This document shows, one piece after another, positions 53,401 to 61,440 of a stretch of DNA of 64,000 bases. The stretch lies in the NCBI GenBank assembly GCA_020342235.1, contig CP073215.1, forward strand, positions 1,758,655 through 1,822,654, written 5' to 3'. This stretch comes from Saccharomycopsis phalli. Its lineage: Eukaryota; Ascomycota; Saccharomycetes; Ascoideales; Saccharomycopsidaceae. Within the stretch, counting starts at the first letter, position 1; the number at the start of each line of letters is the position of its first letter. A model generated the notes under the pieces. The model was not told where the DNA came from and did not search any database. It was given only the letters and a program-made list of their open reading frames with translations. The position numbers and the translations under genes are program-made.

Positions 53401-53802
53401 TCTTACTAGTTTTAGCGACCGGGACTTGAGGTGGGCCTTGGAATCGTGCGGCGCATTGTAGATGTTGATGATGTCTACAACTTGCTTTCGTGATTCTAAG
53501 GTGATTCCCACACAGTCTCTATCTTTTAATTCATTGATATACCTTGTGCGGTAGCCATATTGTTGATCTTTAATTTTCTTGTTAACATATGTCGTGGCCC
53601 TAGGTCGGGCTGACTGGTCGTTTACCTCAGGGAGGTAATCATATTTGTCATAGGCGGCGTGGTTGCAAGTCTCATCGGGGTTGCACTGACGTGCAGTCTC
53701 CTGGACTAATAGTATTACTGCCGAATTCTTGTAATGGTCAAGGACCGCTTCTAGATGCGGCCTTCGTTTCTGGATGTTGATCGAGATGATTGTTATCTTC
53801 AT
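50449..53802 (-). CDS. LINE ORF2: endonuclease-reverse transcriptase
   Basis: The 1,117-residue polyprotein carries out target-primed reverse transcription. Residues 1-235 form an AP-like endonuclease with the expected residues: ET in LLVQET, GDLNAAHP (about 148-156), THRDGNTLD and SDH in GSDHFGL. The reverse transcriptase spans about 400-720: APGPDQL, FRPISLLNILGKIFE, VLVDIEGAF (motif A), GVPQGSPISPILF (motif B) and GFIDDI (motif C, FIDD instead of the more common YADD). A C-terminal zinc motif C-x2-C-x8-H-x3-C lies near 1,045-1,062. This tail and the motif C suggest the I/R1/Tad/Jockey side rather than L1-type Zorro elements known in Candida. No RNase H domain was recognised. It starts inside the ORF1 stop (ATGA). 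Confidence 0.95.
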   Translation of the reverse strand: MKITIISINIQKRRPHLEAVLDHYKNSAVILLVQETARQCNPDETCNHAAYDKYDYLPEVNDQSARPRATTYVNKKIKDQQYGYRTRYINELKDRDCVGITLESRKQVVDIINIYNAPHDSKAHLKSRSLKLVRNYIIDKQGIFNGIIMGDLNAAHPAFTSRNIAGVEARKATLRIDDIMEMGKLQCLNIIDQPTHRDGNTLDVILISDKLEGQVTPQPKLRQFGSDHFGLRVSLRPPDMSNKIKPKTVHNYSKTDWSKVRATLDKRRFASAIHTEDELNKASAKLTQSLRQLIDRNTPMKLVNSRSKRWFTQEVKDAYRTVTSLAMDNPERSNAQKAFQETVQKAKSKCWNDFLLKLDHTTIWTAYRYTNPAKRHRMMKLYEEQHEAFGKTFYPQITVGESLTPASFQPHNTHWDDIEPITKEEIFNTIRYLKLKKAPGPDQLTVGQIRELWHGKTFPDQLELIYNACLKLGAFPKQWKTSITVVIPKPGKANYETPKSFRPISLLNILGKIFESIMTQRLVAKIQLPSYQFGGRKGYCATDAVTTLVNNLKVHAQTHLKDNQKMPLDNSSHSGAVLVDIEGAFNNMSHPILLQKMQAVGAPPEIINWTNNFLQNRSTQLKIDGQLSDQHLPVTFGVPQGSPISPILFMIYTHDLYNRLERKGAVALGFIDDITIVKTGSRGDIEHTLQRCLQECHQWGQENFTSFDYGPKLQYIRFFPNRRRLPNCESSLQLPNGGRKEETNEVKLLGITLDSRLSFRSHLKQTLSKMRRTAEQIRYLSRMTRGTTGRTTIILFKTCAVPIISYGLEVFYNSMTKTQWGQVSVIFNSILRLALGLLRPTSTPIIYIESGIPPPTILLKSLAIMKSMRWFMNTSRQNPVRSSLFQTTTINGSTRIIIPKRPLIQDMLQATAPHNPDIRTFDAAARLLEQRADYALEEQRLEDDPPPMQDPRRTRIQMLKKIASDAATKEWQAMITSTSESFPNHYRNARKISTTPFKVHRDKTKLLLTEALAGPKAILSLASQLLSGKSLTDGSLLKLFGNDDPKCKRCGTHSPSIIHDLRCPELLEARILSRIDDILDSTHGIRNTLGKVFADQKSVHKLLEFYQNVLEYDSSNT

Positions 53803-55256
53803 TGTGATCCAACTTGGCTTGAGTCACTGTGGGAAACCATCTGAGTTCGACTTGACCGTAGATTATATCTTGATGTCGAGTTCTCATCAGGAGCTGGGTA
53901 AGTCTCCGTCGTATTGATCACTAGATCTTTTGGGATCTTGGGTTGACTGGAGGGGTTACTCGTGGCGTTTGGGTTTCCCGGTGTGCCGCTTTGTGCGGTG
54001 GAAGCAGGAGGGATGGAAGATGGTTGGCTCGTTTTTGACTTGGAGCCGCGGCTTCGGCGTGGCCGTCGCGGTGACTCTTTGAGGAGGTCAAGGTGAGTCC
54101 GTTTCCGGATGTTGCGCTTTCCCTTGTACTCGGTTAGTCTGTGGATTTCTCCTTCGATGCAGTAGCGTTGTTCTGACGCGAATTGCGCTGTTGCCTCGTC
54201 CGGGAAGAATAACCGAGCTGAGTAGCGTTTTGTGCATTCGATAGGGATTGTGGACCAATCCGGCATGTTTTCTGGGCTAATGAGTGGTCTTGGTGCGGAA
54301 CACAAGGCTTCTCCTTCCCACTGCGCATTTCTTAAGGTTCTCGAAATTTCGAGTGCGACGTTGTCGGGGGAGAAGGTTGCTGGGACGTTTTGGATTACCC
54401 GTGAGACCCATGGTTTTGTGTTGAGTGGTCCTGGTGATCCGAGCGCAGATTGGAGTGTCAACTTGTTTTCGTCGGTGAAGGGTTCGTTTAGGTGGACCCG
54501 GAAGTGGTGCGCCGCGGTGAGGCTGATCATGCTGATCTTGCATGCCGACTGGTCAATGATGGCTTTGGACTCAACTTCGAATTGGATGCGTTTTGCAGCA
54601 CTCCATGTTCGACTTTGAGGATTAACGTAATACGCTAATCTGCCAGCTGTTTCAAGGTCTTTGCCAGTTGGTCTTTGCTCCCGGGTTTTGGTTCTGGTTG
54701 CAGTGTGGCCACGTTTTGATGAGGTGGCCGGGGGTGCGAGGAATGCATGTTGGGTTTGTAGAAATTGAATGGCTTCCTCCTGTCCAGCTTGGCGGAGGAA
54801 GGTGGTTGAATCAAGTTTGTAAAACCGGGCGGCCCCAGAGATTGCGTTAGTGAGTACTCCGTAGGCCTGTATAGCGTCACGAGCCCTGTCCTCAAATGTG
54901 TAATTTGAGTTCCCGCTTTGGGAGGGGTGGTCAGTTTCATAAGGTTGGATAAGCTTTTCTTCGACGTTTTGTCGGTTCCAAGTTTGTGGGGGTGGCGAGA
55001 TGGCACCCGGTGGGGTGTTGTATCCGCTTGTTTCGTGTTCTGAGGGGTCGGTTTCGTCCTCCTCGGTGAGGCCATAGGATTTTTTAATTTGGCCGTTGGT
55101 GTGTGTTGCTGGTGCCCTGGCGGCACTTGGGTCAATTTGAAGTTGGTTAATAGATTCGCCGTGGGAATCCATGCGGTTTGCTGTTGTTTGGGGCCCTAAT
55201 GGGTCGCCCGGGGGTTCAAACTCATTTTGTGTTTCACCAATTTGGGAAGAACTCAT
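53799..55256 (-). CDS. LINE ORF1: Gag-like RNA-binding protein
   Basis: The 485-residue protein has a Pro/Asn/Thr-rich N-terminus, a helical middle (about 120-170) and a conserved C-terminal domain (about 220-385) with LNEPFTDENKL, SRVIQNVPATFSP and ARLFFPDEATAQFASEQ, which could be an RRM-like fold. A strongly basic segment follows (GKRNIRKR, then RRPRRSRGSK), suited to RNA binding. No CCHC knuckle is present. The start MSSSQIGETQNEF is supported by the same start in the 43.2-kb relic. Its stop overlaps the ORF2 start. Confidence 0.85.
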   Translation of the reverse strand: MSSSQIGETQNEFEPPGDPLGPQTTANRMDSHGESINQLQIDPSAARAPATHTNGQIKKSYGLTEEDETDPSEHETSGYNTPPGAISPPPQTWNRQNVEEKLIQPYETDHPSQSGNSNYTFEDRARDAIQAYGVLTNAISGAARFYKLDSTTFLRQAGQEEAIQFLQTQHAFLAPPATSSKRGHTATRTKTREQRPTGKDLETAGRLAYYVNPQSRTWSAAKRIQFEVESKAIIDQSACKISMISLTAAHHFRVHLNEPFTDENKLTLQSALGSPGPLNTKPWVSRVIQNVPATFSPDNVALEISRTLRNAQWEGEALCSAPRPLISPENMPDWSTIPIECTKRYSARLFFPDEATAQFASEQRYCIEGEIHRLTEYKGKRNIRKRTHLDLLKESPRRPRRSRGSKSKTSQPSSIPPASTAQSGTPGNPNATSNPSSQPKIPKDLVINTTETYPAPDENSTSRYNLRSSRTQMVSHSDSSQVGSQ

Positions 55257-55262
55257 TTTTTT

Positions 55263-56596
55263 TCATCTTCATACATGTGAAGCATTGCACAATATTCTTG
55301 AAAGTCAGTAAATAGCGGAGTATTGGCGATGTGCGACGTGATGTGGTAGGAATGGCTATTACAACCACAAATGGTAAGGAAAAGCGTGGTGAGAGTATCA
55401 TAGATCGAGAGGAAAGTCAAGTAATGAGACTTTGCAGCGCGTTGAAGTAAATTGAGACAATCCTGATGCTTCGCTTGTGGTGGAAATTCACTAGCGAGTT
55501 GTTACAATGGGTGGAGAGTGTATTGTGCGTGTTGGCGAGCTGCATGTGTTTTGGTGCCGAACAAAAGAATGAATTCCTCAAGGGCTGAGGTGGCTTGAAT
55601 AATTTCGAGGTTGTGCTTAAGGTGGGAAAAGAGGTGATTCATTTCTATTCTGAACGCTGAGATTACTGAGAATCAGCAGGAACTGGAATGGTTTCTTGCA
55701 AAGCGAAGAGAAAATATCGTTGAGGATGTCGATAGCATAAGCGTTGTCACTGAATATCTATCGATGTAGACGGTAGCTTTTTTTTCTGGTAGATGTTGGT
55801 TGGAGAAACTAGTAAGACGTGGGAAAACATAATAAGCGTTGAAAAAAGGATGGTTGGGAAAGGTGCAAGAGAAGTGATTATATGAGTGGTGACTGAAATT
55901 GATGGGCATGAGGGCAACAAAATTAGTTTCCTATTGTGTCATAAATATAGTGAATGACTGAATGATCAACTTTAGTAACGTGTTGGTGTGGTCTGTGGGT
56001 ATGCCGAACGCTCCAAAAAATATTTCCAGAAGAGATAGACAAGGGATGAGAAAATGACTGGGAAAGTGTAAAGTATGGTGCCAAAAAGTATCAGACCTTT
56101 GCATAAAAAATTGTATCTAGGACGATTGAGATAGTCAATCATGCAAGGCGGAATAATGAGACGCATGATGGTCACGTTATGACGAAAGACGAGAAATAAA
56201 GTCCACAACGATTAAAGTGTTGGTAAGAAAGTTAAGATTATCCGGGATATAATACCTTGCACTAAGGTATTACTCAATTCGGAAGCGAATACGACAAATC
56301 TATTGATAACCTATTTGAAAGGGGAATCTAAGGTATGGGAATCTAAGGTATGGGAATCTAAGTTATGGGAATCCAAGGTATGGGAATCCAAGGTATGGGA
56401 ATCTAAGGTATGGGAATCTAAGGTATGGGAATCTTGCGGTGCAGTAATCGTCACTGTCAGCATAGCAGTGACGTAGCTTAGAGCGATGGTGAGTGTGATA
56501 ACATTCAAGAATTATAGGACACTTGGTGGAACCAAAGTGGTGATAGCCGGGGAGAGCGAAGATCCTTGCGGGTCGTTGATTGGCACGGGGATCAGG
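55263..56596. repeat. Subtelomeric duplicated segment, copy B, left part
   Basis: Collinear with copy A (48.2-49.26 kb). It begins at the LINE 5' junction and ends with the TCAGG target duplication (56592-56596) of the LTR element. No intact gene is recognisable; minus-strand frames contain helical protein-like stretches (for example NILKDTFSLLCKKPFQ in copy A and its partner here), which suggests a decayed gene in both copies. Confidence 0.78.
56329..56431. repeat. 15-bp minisatellite (about 7 units)
   Basis: Units of the form GGTATGGGAATCTAA repeat head to tail. Copy A has a single unit at this place (GGTATGAGAATCTTG near 49,083), so the array expanded in copy B only. Confidence 0.85.
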
Positions 56597-56875
56597 TGAC
56601 GTAATCTAGCAGATCCTTATGGCATCCATATCTTCTATTATAGATAATTCATCTTCTTGTTACTATTCTAGCTATTTTCTGTCCTATTTATATTATTCTT
56701 TAAGATGCATTCAGTTATCCTTAACTTCAGATGTCTGTACCGGTGATCTCCTTAATGTATGACCCCACTGTCCATCTCCTTAATTTATGAGATCCCCAAT
56801 AGGACGATCTCCTTAATCTCTAGGATTTTCGACATCTTCAACATTTAATCTCTCAGATCTTCGACATCTTCAACA
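56597..56875 (-). repeat. Left LTR (3' LTR of the element)
   Basis: 279 bp, matches the right LTR at every position I compared. Bounded by TG...CA in minus orientation. Contains repeated CTCCTTAAT and TCTTCGACATC motifs. Confidence 0.92.
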
Positions 56876-56884
56876 CCCTCCCTT

Positions 56885-56970
56885 AACTGAAAGCTTCTCA
56901 TTCCACACAGAAATTAACTCATTGAATTTACTATCTGCTAGAATCTTTGTGAGCACGTCTGCAATATTTC
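56885..56970 (-). pseudogene. Remnant of copia Pol (end of RNase H)
   Basis: The minus strand gives an uninterrupted frame with NIADVLTKIL, then KFNELISVWN, ending at the polypurine tract. The N-x-AD-x-LTK motif marks the C-terminus of Ty1/copia polyproteins. Upstream frames are broken. Confidence 0.75.
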
Positions 56971-57612
56971 TTCAGCACCAAGTTCTTCATCCTATGGTTC
57001 TAACCATCAAAGCATTTCTTTGACCCTACCGCCAATTATAGTTTCTTCATTTCTTTGATCAATCGTTTCTGAAGCCTTCCACTTCAATTTCCTGCGCCAT
57101 AGACATAGCGGAATAATAGCAGCTACCTTCATCAAAAACTAAGCATGCGTCACCGTAGCAATAATTAGTTTCGTCGGATAAAACAACCGACACCTCTCAT
57201 AGTGCTTCATATTATATGTAGACTCCATCATCAATGGAATTTCATCAAAACTTGATAACCCATCAGTCATAACTGTTTTCCATCAGCACTTCTCCGGTTC
57301 TTTATTCGCATATATCAAACTCTTCACTTAACTGCCTTGATGCATTCATTCCTTTACCCCATTTTGCTAAGAATATCAGGAAAATATCAACCCATGACGG
57401 GCTCCCATGAAACTGGTGAATAACTTTATTTCCAAATCTTCCACTTTAATCAGTCCTAACTATACCAACTCAGTGCAGTGATCCTTTACTCTGAAGTTGT
57501 CTCTCACTGACAATAATAAGCTTAATTAGCACTTCAATGCTTTCTGAAATACTTTCTTTTCTTGTATTTCCTTTCATTGTATCGATGATTTCAATCATGT
57601 CAGCTGCATAAA

Positions 57613-57917
57613 TCATCACAGCTCCTTCACTAATCACAGCTCCTTCACTAATCACAGCTCCTTCACTAATCACAGCTCCTTCACTAATCACAGCTGTTTC
57701 ACTAATTACCGATCTTTCACTAATTACCGATCTTTCACTAATTACCGATCTTTCACTAATCACCAATCTTTCACTAATCACCGATCTTTCACTAATCACC
57801 GATCTTTCATTAATCACCGATCTTTCACTAATCACCGATCTTTCATTAATCACAGCTCCTTCATTAATCACAGCTGTTTCACTAATCACAGCTGCTTCAC
57901 TAATTACAGCTGTTTCA
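57613..57917. repeat. 18-bp minisatellite inside the LTR element
   Basis: About 17 units like TCACTAATCACAGCTCCT, with variants carrying ACCGATCTT. On the minus strand they make an open frame (57470-57889) of six-residue units such as SVISER. I regard the ORF as a by-product of an 18-bp period. Confidence 0.88.
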
Positions 57918-58035
57918 CATCATTGTCTTTCATTTGGTCCAACTTTGCTTCTTCGCCAATGAAACTAGAACTTCCTGAGCGTCATTACTATCCTGGTCAA
58001 TCATATCTATTTGCCACTTGACATCCATGTCTGCT

Positions 58036-58573
58036 AATAAATCTCCTGACTATCCATAAGTCTCTTAATAAGTCTCCTGACTATCTATAAGTCTCTTAAT
58101 AAGTCCCCTGACCTTCCATAAGTCTCTTAATAAGTCTCCTGACTATCTATAAGTCTCTTAATAAGTCCCCTGACTATCCATAAGTCTCTTAATAAATCTC
58201 CTGAGTATCTATAAGTGTCTTAATAAGTCCCCTGACCTTCCATAAGTCTCTTAATAAGTCTCCTGACTATCCATAAGTCTCTTAATAAATCTCCTGAGTA
58301 TCTATAAGTCTCTTAATAAGTCTCCTGACTATCCATAAGTCTCTTAATAAATCTCCTGAGTATCTATAAGTCTCTTAATAAGTCCCCTGACCTTCCATAA
58401 GTCTCTTAATAAGTCTCCTGACTATCCATAAGTCTCTTAATAAATCTCCTGAGTATCTATAAGTCTCTTAATAAATCTCCTGACTATCTATAAGTCTCCT
58501 AATAAGTCTCCTGACTTTCATAAGTCTCTTAATAAGTCTCCTGACTTTCCATAAGTCTCTTAATAAGTCTCCT
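58036..58573. repeat. 31-bp minisatellite inside the LTR element
   Basis: About 17 units built from ATAAGTCTCTTAATAAGTCT followed by CCTGACTATCC, with alternating variants (GACCTTCC, GAGTATCT) that form a higher-order pattern. A 31-bp period breaks any reading frame, so it is not coding. Confidence 0.88.
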
Positions 58574-58720
58574 AATAATCCCAACACAGAAATCCGATAC
58601 CTCTTTTCCCCCTTTGACAGCTGAACCATACTAGGGTCAGCTTCATTCGAGGTAGAGGATCCACTATTAAGTGCTTCTCTAAAACTCCTCATAAATTTGA
58701 TTCACAGGATTATTAATATT

Positions 58721-58975
58721 CTAATAAGTATCTTTGGGCAGTCTATTTTGCAATAAAATTCCATTGAGAGCATCTAATCCATTAGTTGCTTTAGTCAATA
58801 GACCATTGGGCGAACTGTCTGGTAAACCACGACCCCCCATTAACAAGATACTGAACAAGACCAATGCCATACGGATCAAACTTCTGAACGAACACCTTTG
58901 CCCATCTGGCATAACTGGTAGCTCTTCGCAACTTTTCTGTTGGGTGAAAAACAGCCGCGCTTCAGGGTAACTCAT
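58721..58975 (-). pseudogene. Gag N-terminus remnant of the LTR element
   Basis: An 84-codon frame starts at an ATG that lies within the primer-binding site (58975-58973) and reads MSYPEARLFFTQQ. The relic at 47.8 kb has similar sequence at the same place (GCAACTTTTCTG), so this end of the element is conserved in the family. No known Gag motif is visible. Confidence 0.5.
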
Positions 58976-58979
58976 AACC
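58971..58979 (-). other. Primer-binding site, initiator-Met tRNA anticodon-arm type
   Basis: GGTTATGAG on the minus strand directly follows the LTR with no spacer. It is complementary to CUCAUAACC of the initiator tRNA-Met anticodon arm, the half-tRNA priming known from copia and Ty5-type elements. A CCCTG follows after three extra bases. Confidence 0.7.
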
Positions 58980-59258
58980 TGACGTAATCTAGCAGATCCT
59001 TATGGCATCCATATCTTCTATTATAGATAATTCATCTTCTTGTTACTATTCTAGCTATTTTCTGTCCTATTTATATTATTCTTTAAGATGCATTCAGTTA
59101 TCCTTAACTTCAGATGTCTGTACCGGTGATCTCCTTAATGTATGACCCCACTGTCCATCTCCTTAATTTATGAGATCCCCAATAGGACGATCTCCTTAAT
59201 CTCTAGGATTTTCGACATCTTCAACATTTAATCTCTCAGATCTTCGACATCTTCAACA
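58980..59258 (-). repeat. Right LTR (5' LTR of the element)
   Basis: 279 bp, partner of 56597-56875. It is followed by the second TCAGG (59259-59263). Confidence 0.92.
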
Positions 59259-59263
59259 TCAGG

Positions 59264-59640
59264 GACTTGGCAGGTCCTGAAGCGATGCTACTGGAGATGG
59301 AAGCAGAGCAGATCAAAATATCATTATTCTAAGTGAAGCCAGTGTCAATGGCTGCAAGTTGCGGAACTAAGAAGGGTGGCGGAGATCGGATTATGTACAT
59401 TGTGAGTTTGAAAAAAACTGAGGTGAAAGAAAAAGTAGGTGCAGGTAGCAGATAATGATGAAAAGTATTGACAATGTGCAAAGTTTAGAGCTGTCTGCGT
59501 CTTAGGTTTGATACCTCCATGTATTATAGTAACTAATATAGGTTGGCAAAATGGCTAAAATATATTGGTTTGACTTTTTAGAGAAGAAAAGGAATTGGTG
59601 TAGCTACTAAGATAAGAAGTAAAGTATCATTTTATTTCAA
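59264..59640. repeat. Subtelomeric duplicated segment, copy B, right part
   Basis: It continues the match to copy A after the LTR insertion (GAAGCGATGCTACTGGA, TTTGAAAAAAACTGAGGTGA and TAGCTACTAAGATAAGAAGT) and includes one copy of the dispersed LTR-like repeat near 59,515-59,600. It leads into the 3' end of the protease gene. Confidence 0.78.
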
Positions 59641-59679
59641 TGTACGTTGAATAATGCATCAAGCATTATTGACAAAAGA

Positions 59680-60678
59680 TTATTCGTTAATATCATTCTT
59701 AATCAATGGAGCAGTGGTATATTTAGCCAGACTAATAGGATTTTTGTTGGCATAATGCTTGAGCAATTCTTTCATATCTTGAGAATTGAGATCACCTTTC
59801 TCATATCTGCTTTTTGGATTTGGGTTAACTGAAATAAAGTAAGCAACAAGACCAGATACCTGTGCAGCGGCATATGAGGTACCTTTGAGTTCGCCTTGCT
59901 GAAAAAAGATTCCTTCACCTTGCTGAAAAAAGATTCCTTCACCAGTGGCAAAAAAATCAATACATTTTCCCCAGTTTGCAAAGTAAGATTCTTGACCACG
60001 TAAGTTGCTTGAACCAACAGTGATTGCGTATTTTGAACTGGCGAATGGAATTGTGCAAGCATCTTGGCCTGCGTTACCTGCAGCAATTACCACATGAACA
60101 TTTGGATTATCTTTAAGGATTTTATCAATAAACTGCAGTGCTTCATGAGGTGGGGCTGATGAAGGAGTATCAGTGTTACCAACACCGATGCTGATAACAA
60201 TACCTTTTGGATGAGTCTTGAGACGATTTTCATGATAATCATTGATTGCAAAGATAATTCCATTGATAATGTCCTTACCAGTAGATTGATCTTTGAATCT
60301 TGTAGGGACGAGGAATATCTTTGCATTTGGAGCAACACCAGCATTTTTTCCGGCAGCAAGAAGGGCAACATTGACTGCATGATAAGAATTATCAGGGGGA
60401 GAACGATTTTTGTCAGATTCCTGTCTATAGAGGACTTCGGGTTCATGAACAAAATGGTTTTTGAAATGAGGAAGTGGTATCAGAGGAGCGGTGTCGATGA
60501 GGTAGATGGCTACACCTTCACCAGCCTCACTCTGGTATTGATATTTGTAGTTGCCATCAGCAGGTAGAAATTTGGCAGGATTTGAGATACGAGCCAAGTA
60601 GTTTGGAGCATTTTCTCGGGTGAGAATTTCAGCAAGAGATAGAGGGAGGAGAAGAAAGAAGAGAATTGAGATGAGCAT
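59680..60678 (-). CDS. Secreted subtilisin-like protease (S8), without propeptide
   Basis: I chose the ATG at 60678 because it opens a signal peptide (MLISILFFLLLPLSLA) and matches the paralog's start; the longer ORF to 60837 adds unrelated sequence. The 332-residue product is a proteinase-K-type subtilase. The catalytic Asp62 (YLIDTA), His100 (SYHAVNVA, replacing the usual HGTHVAG), oxyanion Asn202 (AAGNAG) and Ser268 (GTSYAAA) are all present. The I9 inhibitor propeptide that normally folds such enzymes is absent: the mature-type N-terminus (NAPNYLARIS) follows the signal directly. A 24-bp duplication repeats eight residues just before the active Ser. It could be a weak or regulated protease, or a non-enzymatic binding protein. 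Confidence 0.82.
   Translation of the reverse strand: MLISILFFLLLPLSLAEILTRENAPNYLARISNPAKFLPADGNYKYQYQSEAGEGVAIYLIDTAPLIPLPHFKNHFVHEPEVLYRQESDKNRSPPDNSYHAVNVALLAAGKNAGVAPNAKIFLVPTRFKDQSTGKDIINGIIFAINDYHENRLKTHPKGIVISIGVGNTDTPSSAPPHEALQFIDKILKDNPNVHVVIAAGNAGQDACTIPFASSKYAITVGSSNLRGQESYFANWGKCIDFFATGEGIFFQQGEGIFFQQGELKGTSYAAAQVSGLVAYFISVNPNPKSRYEKGDLNSQDMKELLKHYANKNPISLAKYTTAPLIKNDINE
59896..59943. repeat. 24-bp tandem duplication in the protease gene
   Basis: Two perfect copies of a 24-base unit (59896-59919 and 59920-59943) repeat the residues GEGIFFQQ. The paralog at 62.3 kb lacks the repeat. Confidence 0.95.
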
Positions 60679-61180
60679 AATGAAGAAGTAATGGGAAAAA
60701 TAATGAAGATTAAATATAAGATTGATTATTACAAAAGATATAGCCGTGCATGATATTGGATCGGCGAAGTGGATATAGAAAAAACATAGGATGAGGGATT
60801 TATGGTATGGAGTAAAGAGTGTTGGGTGGAACTGCATATGTGCATGAGGGGAAATGTGAGGTAGATGGGTTGAAGAAGAATTTAGAGAGAGAGAAAGTAC
60901 AAAAAAAAAAAAGAGAATGAAGAGAGGAAGTGGATCAATAGGGAGTGGATAAATAAGGATTTGGGAGGGTCTACTTAGGCATTGTAAGGTGGAGGAAGGG
61001 AGAGAGGTAGAGCAATGGAAATGCAGAGGATAGGGCTACATGATACATGAAGAGGAATGAAACGGCACAGTGTTGGTAATGAGAAGTATTATTGTGAGGG
61101 ATTTCTTCAACATCATTGAATGTCGTGATGTCTGAGTCCGTAGGATATGACACAAGCGGCATCTCGCCGTAAACCATCCT
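60679..61180. other. Upstream region of the inner protease gene
   Basis: Purine-rich on the plus strand, with GAGAGAGA and A12 tracts near 60,890-60,912. It resembles the region upstream of the outer protease gene (shared GAAATGTGAGG(T/C)AGATG), so the promoters are paralogous too. No gene recognised. Confidence 0.5.
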
Positions 61181-61285
61181 TGTTGAAGATGTCGAAGGTC
61201 TGAGAGACCAAGGAGATCGTCCTATTGGGGATCTCATAAATTAAGGAGATGGACAGTGGGGTCATACATTAAGGAGATCACTGGT
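61181..61285 (+). mobile_element. LTR fragment, plus orientation
   Basis: It starts TGTTGAAGATGTCGAAGG and runs through GGGGATCTCATAAATTAAGG, the reverse complement of the 56.6/59.0-kb LTRs. It stops where a second LTR piece of opposite orientation begins. Confidence 0.8.
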
Positions 61286-61440
61286 ATATGTCGTAAGCTA
61301 GCGTTTCTCTCAATGGCTTCCATATCTTACTATTGTAGATATTCTTATTCTTGTTACTATACTAACTATTTCCTGTCCTATTTATATTCTTTCTGAGATG
61401 CCTTCAGTTATCTTTATCTCATGACATCATTATTAGTATG
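61286..61440 (-). mobile_element. LTR fragment, minus orientation
   Basis: It begins TGTCGTAAGCTAGCG and continues CAATGGCTTCCATATCTTA and TGCCTTCAGTTATC, matching the other half of the same LTR family, closest to the 47.85-kb relic. Together with 61181-61285 it forms a head-to-head junction. Confidence 0.75.

Larger units (their letters stand above)
50194..55262 (-). mobile_element. Full-length LINE (non-LTR retrotransposon) with two intact ORFs
   Basis: This 5.07-kb element has ORF1 (55256-53799), ORF2 (53802-50449), a short 3' UTR of about 250 bp and a 3' tail of TAT repeats rather than poly-A. The ORFs overlap as ATGA. The homology shared with the other copies begins only 4-8 bases before the ORF1 ATG, so there is almost no 5' leader. 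No stop codon or frameshift interrupts either ORF, so it may be active. I could not find a convincing target-site duplication; its 3' side abuts an older LINE fragment. Confidence 0.93.
56597..59258 (-). mobile_element. Non-autonomous Ty1/copia-type LTR retrotransposon
   Basis: Two 279-bp direct repeats (56597-56875 and 58980-59258), identical by eye, bound 2.1 kb of internal DNA. The insertion is flanked by TCAGG on both sides. In minus-strand orientation the LTR starts TGTTGAAG and ends ACGTCA. The primer site adjoins the right LTR, and the polypurine tract AAGGGAGGG (56884-56876) adjoins the left LTR. Beside the tract, the minus strand reads NIADVLTKIL, the typical end of a copia RNase H. 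Almost all of gag-pol is otherwise missing and replaced by two minisatellites, so it must have moved with proteins from another element. The identical LTRs suggest recent insertion. Confidence 0.9.

Noticed and set aside
57470-57889. 139-codon repeat protein in the LTR element
   Set aside because: It is a by-product of an 18-bp minisatellite, with no signal or domain.
58036-58573. CRISPR array
   Set aside because: The 31-bp units are directly adjacent without unique spacers, and the host is a eukaryote; it is a minisatellite inside an LTR element.
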